10,662 bases of DNA from Pseudomonadota bacterium (GTDB lineage Bacteria; Pseudomonadota; Alphaproteobacteria; Rhizobiales; Devosiaceae), in assembly GCA_023430705.1 (NCBI GenBank), contig JAEYZJ010000223.1:1-10662 (forward strand), read 5' to 3'. Shown here one piece after another: positions 1 to 7,454 of the stretch (within the stretch, counting starts at the first letter, position 1; every line of letters begins with the position of its first letter). The notes below the pieces were generated by a model. The model saw only the letters and a program-made list of their open reading frames with translations. It searched no databases and was not told the origin of the DNA. The position numbers and the translations under genes are program-made.

Positions 1-915
1 CTGATCTACGCGCTCTCGGTAATGCCGGCCTTCGCGCTAGTCCCCGTCGTCGACGCCGCGACGCTTCGCATGACGCAGCGTCGAGGTACCGACTTCAGTG
101 CCGTGCGCGCCTGGGGAACGGTCGGCTATATGGTGACGACCGGTGCCTCCGGTCCGCTCATCGCCTGGTTGGGTGACGCAGCCTACGTTCCCATCTTCGT
201 TGCCTTCGCCCTGCTGCGGGCGCTGTTGGCGTTCCAGCTGCCGCAGTTTCGCGCAGTGACTCCTGACGACATCGGACCGGCTGCCCGCAGGTCGTCCGGC
301 CGACTGCGTGAACTGCTGAGGCCATGGTTCCTGCTGGCGCTGCTAGGTGTTGCCATTCTCTATGCCACTCACGCGGTGATCGGCACCTTCGGGGCCCTGC
401 TCTGGTACCGGCAGGGCATCCCCGAAGGACTGATCGGGCCGCTCGTCGCCACAATGGCGGCGGCCGAGGCAGCGATGATGTTCGCGTGGAAGCGGCTGAA
501 GCTGAAGTTTTCCGCCCGTCACATTATCCTGTTCGCCTGCATGGTGGCGGTGTTGCGCTGGTCAGCCATGGCCTTCTCGCCGCCGGTCTGGGTGCTGTTC
601 GGCCTGCAGATGCTGCACGCGCTCACCTTCGCCATGGGCTACCTCGGCGGCATCTACTTCCTGGCCAACTGGACAGGGGAGGATATTGCCGCCGAAGCGC
701 AGGGCTTCTCCTACGTCCTGCAGCAGGGGATCAGCATCCTCGTGATCGTCGGCATGGGCTGGTTCGTCGCCGCATACGACGCCAAAGCCTGGCTCTTCGT
801 CGGTGGCTTTGCGGCGCTGGGCGGGCTCTGCGTCCTTGCTTCGCTTCGGCTGCAACCAAAACACTCGCATTCTTCCACTACCGATCAGCTCGTCGCGGCC
901 GATCCTGCCCCCTGA
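1..915 (+). CDS. MFS transporter, HcaT/MFS_1-like, 5' end outside window
   Basis: This is an inner-membrane permease of the major facilitator superfamily. The reading frame is open from base 1, and the first seven codons before the Met at 22 still align with the paralog downstream (the PVVDAA motif matches it), so the true start lies upstream. Compared with that paralog about 106 N-terminal residues are missing, leaving about 304 visible residues. They contain several hydrophobic helices, the motif TQRRGT followed by RAWGTVGYMV, and near the C-terminus FLANWTGEDIAAEAQGF, all shared with the next gene. The layout resembles the MFS_1-like group that includes the phenylpropionate permease HcaT and nucleoside permeases. 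The substrate cannot be told from sequence. The stop lies 12 bases before the next start, so the two are probably co-transcribed. Family call is fairly sure; substrate unknown. Confidence 0.85.
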   Translation: MIYALSVMPAFALVPVVDAATLRMTQRRGTDFSAVRAWGTVGYMVTTGASGPLIAWLGDAAYVPIFVAFALLRALLAFQLPQFRAVTPDDIGPAARRSSGRLRELLRPWFLLALLGVAILYATHAVIGTFGALLWYRQGIPEGLIGPLVATMAAAEAAMMFAWKRLKLKFSARHIILFACMVAVLRWSAMAFSPPVWVLFGLQMLHALTFAMGYLGGIYFLANWTGEDIAAEAQGFSYVLQQGISILVIVGMGWFVAAYDAKAWLFVGGFAALGGLCVLASLRLQPKHSHSSTTDQLVAADPAP

Positions 916-927
916 GTAACCCCTATC

Positions 928-2136
928 ATGACCGCCTCCGCTTCCTTCACGGAGCCCCGCCTGTCGCCTGAACTACGCGCGACCATCTTCTATTTCATCC
1001 AGTACATGTCGGGCGCCGTGGTGACCGTATACGGCGGTATCTGGTTCGCCTCTCAGGGAATCTCCTCGGAGGAAATCGGCATCCTCAATGCCGCGCCGGT
1101 GCTGGTGATCCTGCTTCTGAACATGCTGGTCGGCCGCATTGCCGACCGGGCGCCGGACTGGCGACAGGTGATCGTTTTCGGCTCGGTACTGGCCGGCATC
1201 TTCCCGCTCGCGCTGTTCTTCGCTCAGGGTTTCTGGGGCATCCTGATCGTCTGGACCCTGCTGAGCCTACCTGCCGGTCTCGTGGGTCCGGTGGTGGATG
1301 CCGCCACGATCCGCATGACACAACGGCGGGGCACGCAGTATGGCCCGATCCGTGCCTGGGGCACGGTCGGCTACATGGTCATGCTTATCGCCACCGGCTT
1401 CATCATCGCGTGGCTCGGCGGCGCAGCCTTCCTGCCGCTGTTCGTCGGCCTCTCGCTCGCACGCACCCTCGCATCCTTCGGCCTGCCGCGTTTCCGCGGC
1501 GAGAAGGGGGAAGTCGTGGTGGCGAGGCCGAGCCACGGAGCGAGCCACCTGCGCGAGGCGATGAAGCCCTTCTTCGTGCTGCCGCTGGTCGGCTTCGCGA
1601 TGGTTTACAGCACGCATATCGTCTTGAACGCTTTCCAGGGCCTGCTCTGGAAGGAGCAGGGCTTTTCCGAGGACATCATCGGCCCCCTGCTGGCTGTTGC
1701 AGCCCTGGCTGAAGCGGGCCTGATGTTCACTTTCGGTCGCGTCAGCAAGCGATTTGCCGCGCGCAGCCTGATCCTTGCCTCGGCGGCGACCGCCGTGTTG
1801 CGGTGGACCTGCATGGCGTTCGAGCCCGGCATCCTGTTCCTGATCCCGCTGCAACTGCTGAACGCCATCACCTTCGCGCTCGGCTACATGGGGTGCCTGC
1901 ACTTCATCGCCAACTGGACCAGCGACGACATCGCGGCGGAGGTGCAGGGGTTCTTCCAGGTGCTGATGCAGGGCACATCAGTGATCGCGCTTGTCGCCTT
2001 CGGCTGGTTGACCGGCATGATGGGAGCCAAGGCCTACCTGGTTGCGGCGGCCTTCGCTGCTGCTGGAGGCGGGTTCATCTGGATGTCTCTGAACATGCAA
2101 CCGCCCAAGCAACCCGAACCGGCACAGCTCCACTAG
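928..2136 (+). CDS. MFS transporter, HcaT/MFS_1-like, tandem paralog
   Basis: A complete 402-residue permease, a normal length for a 12-helix major facilitator. Residues 19-40 form the first helix. A loop 2-3 signature resembling MFS motif A (GRIADRAPDWR) sits at 69-79. The family motifs TQRRGT (130-135) and RAWGTVGYMV (142-151) follow, and a charged central loop at about 188-212 separates the two halves. The block FIANWTSDDIAAEVQGF is at 326-342. By eye roughly half the residues in the C-terminal half match the preceding gene, so the pair arose by tandem duplication. The Met at 928 was chosen because it is close to the previous stop and gives a family-typical N-terminus; no good Shine-Dalgarno sequence precedes it, which suits translational coupling. 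The HcaT-like assignment is family-level only, and the transported molecule is unknown. Confidence 0.88.
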   Translation: MTASASFTEPRLSPELRATIFYFIQYMSGAVVTVYGGIWFASQGISSEEIGILNAAPVLVILLLNMLVGRIADRAPDWRQVIVFGSVLAGIFPLALFFAQGFWGILIVWTLLSLPAGLVGPVVDAATIRMTQRRGTQYGPIRAWGTVGYMVMLIATGFIIAWLGGAAFLPLFVGLSLARTLASFGLPRFRGEKGEVVVARPSHGASHLREAMKPFFVLPLVGFAMVYSTHIVLNAFQGLLWKEQGFSEDIIGPLLAVAALAEAGLMFTFGRVSKRFAARSLILASAATAVLRWTCMAFEPGILFLIPLQLLNAITFALGYMGCLHFIANWTSDDIAAEVQGFFQVLMQGTSVIALVAFGWLTGMMGAKAYLVAAAFAAAGGGFIWMSLNMQPPKQPEPAQLH

Positions 2137-2206
2137 GCGGGCGCGTCGGTCGCCAAAGCAACTGCATCGGGCCTGGTGATCCTCCTCTGGGCCCACGAGC
2201 ATCGAA

Positions 2207-2244
2207 AGCAAAGGGCCTCGCAGTCGCCTGCGAGGCCCTTTGCT
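2207..2244. terminator. bidirectional intrinsic terminator between convergent genes
   Basis: Perfect inverted repeat: AGCAAAGGGCCTCGCAG (2207-2223), loop TCGC, then its exact complement CTGCGAGGCCCTTTGCT (2228-2244). The 17-bp GC-rich stem ends in A-rich and T-rich bases on the two sides, so it can act in both directions. It lies 70 bases after the stop of the MFS gene and 23 bases beyond the stop of the giant minus-strand gene. The rest of 2137-2267 shows no gene. Confidence 0.88.
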
Positions 2245-2267
2245 TGATTAGTCAGGGGGGGAGCGCT

Positions 2268-5200
2268 TTATCCCAAGCGACCGCTGGCGTGGGCCAGCAT
2301 GGTGTACACTCGTCCGCGGTCGCTCAGCAGGTACTCGCGCGTCTCTGCGACCGGGTTCGCACCACCAGCCGCCCGCTTAAGCAACTGCTCGAACTCTGAC
2401 ATGTAGGTCGTGGCGGTCTTTGCGAAATCCGGGTCCCGCTGGATGCGCTTGCGGACTTCGTCGTACGTGGCCTGTCCGCCAAGCGTGTAGATGCGCCGCG
2501 AGAACACGTTCTGCTCGCCGGCCTGGTAGCGCTGCCAGGCATCGGCCAGCGCGGTAGGCTCCATTGCCCGGGCGATCTCTTCGGTCAGCGTCGAGAGGTT
2601 CTGGCTCTGCGGCGCCGTCGGAGCGGGAGCAGGCGCGGCTGCTGGGGCAGGGGTGCTGCTCGAGGCGTTGCGGAGCACGTCGCGCAGCCAGCCGCCGCCT
2701 TCTTCGGTCCGTGCTGCCGGTTTTTCGGCCACAGGCTGCGGGCGCGGTGCGGTGATGGTCGTCACCGGAGCCTCCGGCGCCGGGCTGACGCGCGGTGCGG
2801 GGCGGACGGGCTCGGGACGCGGTGCCTCCTGGCGCGGCTCCGGCCTGCTCGTTGCGTCGTCGCGCAGGAACGAGGCGCGGGTCGGGGCCGGCGGGCGACG
2901 ATCGTTGAGGTCGTGCGTCGCGGGCTGGGCGCGGACGATGGCATTGAGTTCGGCCAGCGCCTCGATCTGCTCGGCCACCACGCGGCGCATGGCTGCCGCG
3001 CTTGACTTGGTTTCCTCGGGCAACTCCATGACGCCGCGAGCCAGTTCCGAACGGGTGTTCTCCAGCTCGGCGCCGACTTCCTTGGCAGTTGCGCGCATCG
3101 CCGAGGCCGTTTCGTTGAACCGCTGCGTTGCAGCTTCGAGCGCCTGCTGCATTTCGAGGATCATCGTTGCCTGCGTCTGGCGCAGGGCATCGGCGGCCCG
3201 CTGGCTCTCGTTCGCCGCGGTATCGGTGAACGAGCCAAGCTGCGTCGCGACGCGGTGCGACGTGCCTTCCAGCGCTTCCTCCAGCAGGTTGGTGCTCTTG
3301 CCGAGGACGTTCTGCATCTCGGTAGTGGCGCTGGCGAGCGCGTTCTGCACCTTGTCGGTGGTGGCTGTGAGCACGGTCTCGAGCTGGTTCGTCGTCTGCG
3401 AGAGGGAGGACTGGACGCGCTCCGCAGTCCCGTTGAGTACGCTCTCGAGGTGGCCCGTGGTTTCGCCCAGCGAGGCCTGTACCTGCTCGGCCGTGTTGGT
3501 GAGCACGGCCTGGAGCTGACCTGTGGTGTCGGCGAGGGCGGAGTTGATGGTGCCGGAGGTGGCTTCGAGCGTCTCGGCCACATTCGTTGTGGTCGAGGCC
3601 AGCAGCCCTTCCATCGACTCGCGCGCTGCAAGCAGGCGTTGCTCGGTCTCTTCCACAGTCTCCGAAATGGACTGGGCGAAGCCACGCATGCGCGTGTCGA
3701 TCTCGTCGGCACGGGCGGTGAAGGCCTGGGCCAGATGGTCCATAGCCTGGCGGCGCTCGTCGAGGTTGGTAAGCGTCAGCGTGCCGCTGGACGAGAGGTT
3801 CTGGGCCGCGGCGTCGAGGCTCTTGGCCTCGCTGTCGAGGTTGCCCAGCATCGAGCCGAACTCGCTGACCATCGATGCGATGGACGACTGCAGGGCGCCG
3901 ACGTGCTGGGTGACCAGCCGGCCCGCTTCCTCGGTCGAGCCGATGGCTTCCCGAACGGTGGACGAGTAGGTAGCGGTTTGCTGCGCGACACTGTTCTCCA
4001 GGTTGGCGAGGTTCGCCGTCGAGGCGTCCAGCACCTTCTGCAGGAGAATGTTGGAGTCGTTGAGCTTGCCCAGCGCGGCGGTCACGTCGGTGAGGATGCG
4101 TGAAGTCGACTGACTCATCAGGTCCTCGGCCTGCGAGGCGTTGGTGATGAGTGCCTGGGCGAGGACGTTGCTGTGGTTCTGCAGGCTCATCTCTAGCTGC
4201 GCCGAACGGTCGGACACGAGGGCGGCAAAGCCGTCGGTCTGCTCGCTCACAACGCGGTTGATCTCTGCAACCTTGGCGCCGATCGCGTCTGCGGCGGCCA
4301 CGGCCTTGATCGAGATCAGTTCGTCGACGTTGTTGGACGCGCGCTGGATCTGCTCGAGCGCGTTGCGCACGGCCACATCCATGCGGTCGGCCGTCGTTGT
4401 GACGTCCTCGGCAATGCCCTGCGTCGCAGCGACGATGCGGCGGGAGATGGTCTCCTCGATGCGGTCGGCACCGGCCTCGAGGTCCGTCATCGACTGAACG
4501 AGCGCAGTATTGATCGCGGTGTTCAGCGAAGCGAGGCGCTCGGCCGTGATGTCGGCGCGGGCGGTGATCGCCTCTGGCAGGGTGCCCAGCCGCTGGTCGA
4601 CCACGTCGGTGATCGCCTTGCGAGCCGAGTTGACGCCAGTCTCGATGATGTCGGCGGCCTTCCGGGCGCTGTCGCCCACGGTGGACGCCGCGCCGTCGAT
4701 GCGGGCGGTGACACCAGACTCGGCGTCGGCGATCTTGAGGATGGCAGCGTCGAGGCCGCGGTCGAGCGACTCGCCGATCTCGGAGACCTTGGTCTGGATC
4801 GTGGTAGCCACCGCCCCGGCGCGCTCCGACATCACGTCGGTCACGCTGCGCAGTGTGCCTTCGATCTTGTCGCGGGCGGTGTTGCCCTGCGACTCGATGG
4901 TGCGGGCCAGTTCCTCGGTGCGATCGCCGATGGCGGCGGCAATTCCAACGGTGTGGCTGCCCAGCGTCTCGGCGAGCTGCTGCGTGCGGGTGTTGAGCGC
5001 ATCGGCGAGTTCCGCCGAACGCGTGGAGACGGTCGTCGCCAAGGTCTGCGTGCGCTGGTCGAGGCTCTCCGCGATCTGCTGGGCGTGCTGCTGCAACGTG
5101 GAGTCGATGGACTGCGTACGCTGGTCGAGGCTGTCGCCGATCTGCTGCGCGTGCTGCTGAAGGGCGAGGTCGAGCGCCTGGGTGCGGGTCGCGACGGACT

Positions 5201-7262
5201 GGTCGAGCGCCTGCGTCCGGGTGGCCACCGCATCGTCCAGTTCCTTGGCGCGGCCGGTGAGGACCTGCTCGAACTGCTCCACCCGGTTGCCGAGGGCGAG
5301 GTCGATCGCCTGGGCGTGGGTGATGATGTTGGTGTCCATCTGGCGGGCATGGCCCGAGATGGTCGCGTCGAAGGCCTTGACATGCTCGTCGAGCGCGGCG
5401 CCGATTTCGGCGTGGCGGCCGACAAGTGTTTCGTTAAGCAGCTGAGTGCGCGTGTCGAGCGCCTCGGCAATAACCTGGGTGTGGCCTTCGAGCGCATCCG
5501 AGATCTCGCGGCTGCGGCTGGCGATCGCCTCGGTGACCTGCCTGGTCCGCTGGCCGAGCGTCTCGGTCATCTCGCGGGTGCGCTGCGTCACGGCCTCGTT
5601 GAAGGCCTCGGATTTCTCGTCGAGTGCCATCTCGAGCACGTTGGCGCGGGCCGAGAAGCTCGCGTTGTTCTTGTCGAGAGCGGCGATCAGGCGTTCACCT
5701 TTGTCGCCGATGACGGTGTCGAGTGAGGCGAGGCGGGTGTCGATGGTCGAGGCGATCTCGTCGAGCCGGGCGTCGAACTGGGCGAGGTTCTGCGAACCGG
5801 CACCGGTCAACGTGACGCGGGCGCGCTCGGTCGTATCGTCGAGGGCGCCGCTGAGTTCGATCATTGCCGACTGCAGGCGGCTCTCCATCGAATTGACCTG
5901 GATCTGCACCTGTTCGTCTAGCTGATGCGAGAGGCCAGAGAGCAACTGCTCGGCTTCGCGAGCGCGGCCAGTGATGTCCGACGCGATGCGGGTGCCGATC
6001 ATGTCCAGCGCGCTGGACACCTCATGGCCGCGGTCCCGCAACTGGTCGAGCAGGGTGATGCCTCCCTGGCTCAGCAGCTTGGCGAGCGAGGACGTGCGGT
6101 TGTCGATGGCGTCCGAAAGGGTCACAGCTCGGCTGTCGAGAGCCTCGGTCAGCGACTGCATGCGACCGTCGATCACTGCGCTCAGTTCCTGAGTGCGGTT
6201 CTCGAACGCGCCGGAGATGGCGCCGGCCTTGTCCTCGAGCGTGATATTGAGACGGCTGGCGCTGTCGTCGAGCGCGACAAGCAGATGGCTGGTGCGCTGA
6301 TCGATGAGCGAGACGAAGCTCTCGGTGCGTTCGCCGAATGCGCCATTCAGCGAATTGCCGGCGGTCTCGAGGGCCTTGGTCAGGTTGCCGCCGGACTCAA
6401 CGATGGTGCCGGCGATCCGCTGGCTGATCATGTCGAGATCGAACACCAGACCGGTGTGGCTCTCTGTGATGGCTTCGCGGACGCGCTCCGTATTCGTGAT
6501 CACCGCCTCGCGCTGGCTGGCCAGTTCCTGGATCAGCGCGCGCATGCGGGATTCATTGTCGGAATAGGTGCGCTCGAGGGCGGTGACTTCGTTGTGGATC
6601 ATCACTTCGAGCTCGCCGGCGCGCGACAGGGCACGCTCGAGGCCATCGCCCAGCGCGTTGACTTCCCGACGCACGGCCTGCCCGACCGAGGCGACCTTTT
6701 CCGAAGCGGTGGTTTCCGGCTCCGCCAGGCGGATCGCCGCCTGTGTCACGGCTGCTGCTGCGTTACGCAGGTCCTGGGCCCGGCGGATGAGGGTCGCGAT
6801 GGCGAAGATACCGATCACCGGCACGACGGCGAGCGCAAGCAGGCCGATGAAGTCGTTCGAGCCCCAGAAGTCTGCGCGGCCCATGTCGCCGCCGTTGCGG
6901 ATCAATGCCACGAGGATGATCGCCACGACCCACCCGGCCGCGATCAACCCGGCAACCATCGTCGGGGTGCCCGACGAACGCGACTGCAGGCCGTAGAGAA
7001 TTTTCGATGAAGGGAAGCGGTCGTCATTGGCGACCGAGCCGGTCTGCGCCGCGAACTTGTCGGCGGTCCGCTGGCGCTCGGAGCGAGCCGAGTTGTCGCG
7101 CGGAAGCGGCTTGGGACCGATCGCAGCCTTCTCCGCCGGAACGTCATCGTCTTCGGACGGCTTGTCCAGATTGGCGAACACCGAGTCCTTCAGGGCGTCC
7201 TCGACTGCCGAAAATGCCAAGGTTGCGGGATCGTTTTGGGGGGCAGCGGTCTTCTTGGCCAT
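2268..7262 (-). CDS. giant hendecad coiled-coil membrane protein, TipN/GPR-like polarity factor
   Basis: A 1664-residue protein, probably a cytoplasm-facing scaffold anchored in the inner membrane. Order: acidic, disordered N-terminus (1-100); membrane helix 102-122; short acidic periplasmic loop; membrane helix 138-160 followed by RRAQDLR, which places the rest in the cytoplasm; a charged segment 195-260; hendecad rods at 261-546 and 554-795; further helical rod with a third array at 1217-1348; Pro/Ala-rich linker 1450-1555; C-terminal domain 1556-1664 (NVFSRRIYTL, YDEVRKRIQRD, RVYTMLAHA). I see no Cys at all and no Pro between 183 and 894. Two N-terminal membrane helices plus a long coiled coil match the plan of Caulobacter TipN and the larger Agrobacterium growth pole ring protein GPR; orthology is my inference. 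The start at 7262 (MAKKTAAP) was chosen over an in-frame Met at 7403 because the extra 47 codons read like intergenic DNA. Automated pipelines may label it chemotaxis-, kinesin- or apolipoprotein-like. Confidence 0.85.
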   Translation of the reverse strand: MAKKTAAPQNDPATLAFSAVEDALKDSVFANLDKPSEDDDVPAEKAAIGPKPLPRDNSARSERQRTADKFAAQTGSVANDDRFPSSKILYGLQSRSSGTPTMVAGLIAAGWVVAIILVALIRNGGDMGRADFWGSNDFIGLLALAVVPVIGIFAIATLIRRAQDLRNAAAAVTQAAIRLAEPETTASEKVASVGQAVRREVNALGDGLERALSRAGELEVMIHNEVTALERTYSDNESRMRALIQELASQREAVITNTERVREAITESHTGLVFDLDMISQRIAGTIVESGGNLTKALETAGNSLNGAFGERTESFVSLIDQRTSHLLVALDDSASRLNITLEDKAGAISGAFENRTQELSAVIDGRMQSLTEALDSRAVTLSDAIDNRTSSLAKLLSQGGITLLDQLRDRGHEVSSALDMIGTRIASDITGRAREAEQLLSGLSHQLDEQVQIQVNSMESRLQSAMIELSGALDDTTERARVTLTGAGSQNLAQFDARLDEIASTIDTRLASLDTVIGDKGERLIAALDKNNASFSARANVLEMALDEKSEAFNEAVTQRTREMTETLGQRTRQVTEAIASRSREISDALEGHTQVIAEALDTRTQLLNETLVGRHAEIGAALDEHVKAFDATISGHARQMDTNIITHAQAIDLALGNRVEQFEQVLTGRAKELDDAVATRTQALDQSVATRTQALDLALQQHAQQIGDSLDQRTQSIDSTLQQHAQQIAESLDQRTQTLATTVSTRSAELADALNTRTQQLAETLGSHTVGIAAAIGDRTEELARTIESQGNTARDKIEGTLRSVTDVMSERAGAVATTIQTKVSEIGESLDRGLDAAILKIADAESGVTARIDGAASTVGDSARKAADIIETGVNSARKAITDVVDQRLGTLPEAITARADITAERLASLNTAINTALVQSMTDLEAGADRIEETISRRIVAATQGIAEDVTTTADRMDVAVRNALEQIQRASNNVDELISIKAVAAADAIGAKVAEINRVVSEQTDGFAALVSDRSAQLEMSLQNHSNVLAQALITNASQAEDLMSQSTSRILTDVTAALGKLNDSNILLQKVLDASTANLANLENSVAQQTATYSSTVREAIGSTEEAGRLVTQHVGALQSSIASMVSEFGSMLGNLDSEAKSLDAAAQNLSSSGTLTLTNLDERRQAMDHLAQAFTARADEIDTRMRGFAQSISETVEETEQRLLAARESMEGLLASTTTNVAETLEATSGTINSALADTTGQLQAVLTNTAEQVQASLGETTGHLESVLNGTAERVQSSLSQTTNQLETVLTATTDKVQNALASATTEMQNVLGKSTNLLEEALEGTSHRVATQLGSFTDTAANESQRAADALRQTQATMILEMQQALEAATQRFNETASAMRATAKEVGAELENTRSELARGVMELPEETKSSAAAMRRVVAEQIEALAELNAIVRAQPATHDLNDRRPPAPTRASFLRDDATSRPEPRQEAPRPEPVRPAPRVSPAPEAPVTTITAPRPQPVAEKPAARTEEGGGWLRDVLRNASSSTPAPAAAPAPAPTAPQSQNLSTLTEEIARAMEPTALADAWQRYQAGEQNVFSRRIYTLGGQATYDEVRKRIQRDPDFAKTATTYMSEFEQLLKRAAGGANPVAETREYLLSDRGRVYTMLAHASGRLG
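2271..2597 (-). other. C-terminal domain of the giant rod protein
   Basis: Residues 1556-1664 follow a Pro/Ala-rich linker and look like a compact helical domain. They contain two of the protein's four Trp-free-rod exceptions' counterparts in composition terms: one Trp (1576) and most of its Tyr residues, with NVFSRRIYTLGGQATYDEV and RVYTMLAHASGR as likely conserved blocks. From memory, large alphaproteobacterial GPR-type proteins end in a similar block; I could not verify this by alignment. A role in protein contacts is inference. Confidence 0.6.
3219..3614 (-). repeat. hendecad array III, 12 units with invariant Leu at position 5
   Basis: Encodes residues 1217-1348, 12 gapless 11-residue units. 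Position 5 is Leu in all 12, position 1 is I, L, V or M in all 12, and position 8 is Thr in 9 (the others are Ala, Ser and Phe). In the middle, units starting with Leu alternate with units starting with Val, so the true period is 22 residues or 66 bases: LQAVLTNTAEQ, VQASLGETTGH, LESVLNGTAER, VQSSLSQTTNQ. Confidence 0.92.
4878..5603 (-). repeat. hendecad rod II, 22 units with Arg/His at position 8
   Basis: Encodes residues 554-795, exactly 22 gapless 11-residue units. Positions 1 and 5 are hydrophobic (I, L, V, M or F) in every unit. Position 8 is Arg in 14 units, His in 7 and Gln only in the last. Examples: FNEAVTQRTRE (554), IDLALGNRVEQ (653), LDQSVATRTQA (686), IAAAIGDRTEE (774). This regularity is far stricter than in the flanking rod. 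Confidence 0.92.
5046..5159 (-). repeat. near-identical 66-bp tandem repeat inside rod II
   Basis: The 48 bases at 5046-5093 recur at 5112-5159, an offset of 66 bases, with 5 mismatches by my count. They encode the double hendecads LQQHAQQIAESLDQRTQ and LQQHAQQIGDSLDQRTQ. A 33-base repeat follows at 5169 and 5202 (VATRTQALD twice). This is the least diverged part of the array and so probably the most recent duplication. Confidence 0.85.
5625..6482 (-). repeat. hendecad rod I, 26 units (33 nt each) in the giant gene
   Basis: Encodes residues 261-546, which divide without gaps into 26 units of 11 residues. Position 1 is a large hydrophobic residue in 23 of 26 units (exceptions Ala437, Ala481, Asn492) and position 5 is hydrophobic in 25 of 26 when Phe is counted (Ala540 is the exception). 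Typical units are LTEALDSRAVT (371) and LSDAIDNRTSS (382). The sequence diverges at DNA level, so this is a protein-level periodicity of 33 bases. It ends in a 7-residue step (547-553) before rod II. Confidence 0.85.
6783..6959 (-). other. two transmembrane segments of the giant rod protein
   Basis: Residues 102-122 and 138-160 of the minus-strand protein are uncharged and strongly hydrophobic up to their ends. The 15-residue loop between them has a net negative charge (GGDMGRADFWGSND), and the second helix is followed by Arg-rich IRRAQDLR. By the positive-inside rule both termini lie in the cytoplasm. Confidence 0.85.
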
Positions 7263-7413
7263 ACTCTCTACAACTCTCGCTTCGGCAACCGGCAGGCGAT
7301 CTGAGCTGTCATTGGACCACTCCCGGAGTTCCGGTAAGCCGTCCAAAGTGGGTAAAATGCGATTCAAAAGCCCCGCAGTTCCCCATGCCCCACGCCGCCG
7401 CACGCTGGGTGGA

Positions 7414-7438
7414 CCTCAAACATACATGCAATTTGAGG
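7414..7438. promoter_or_regulatory. inverted repeat, possible operator
   Basis: CCTCAAA (7414-7420) and its complement TTTGAGG (7432-7438) are separated by 11 bases. The half-sites are about 18 bases centre to centre, too spaced for a strong hairpin but fitting a dimeric DNA-binding protein. It lies 16 bases from the CtrA-type box on the side of the rod gene. The regulator is unknown. Confidence 0.4.
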
Positions 7439-7454
7439 CAAACCGAACCCAATC

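Noticed and set aside
1267..1902. 211-codon minus-strand frame opposite the second MFS gene
   Set aside because: Low-complexity shadow rich in Arg, Gln, Glu and Ala with no motif; the plus-strand transporter explains the region.
4878..6482. CRISPR array or minisatellite
   Set aside because: The 33-base periodicity is at protein level, in frame, with diverged DNA and no repeat-spacer structure.
5925..7010. Long open frame (361 codons) on the plus strand opposite the rod gene
   Set aside because: It mirrors the repeat-rich, GC-rich minus-strand gene; its protein has no recognisable domain. Similar antisense frames at 2653-3519, 3255-4103 and 4953-5726 arise the same way.
2268..7262. Methyl-accepting chemotaxis protein or apolipoprotein
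   Set aside because: No chemoreceptor signalling hairpin motif or HAMP domain is visible; apolipoprotein-like matches would only reflect the shared 11/22-residue helical period.
7361..7365. GATTC as a functional CcrM methylation site
   Set aside because: GANTC is a short motif expected often by chance, so a single copy carries little weight.
7263..7403. 47-codon N-terminal extension of the rod protein starting at 7403
   Set aside because: The added residues do not look like a signal or conserved N-terminus, and MAKKTAAP at 7262 is a more natural start that leaves room for promoters.
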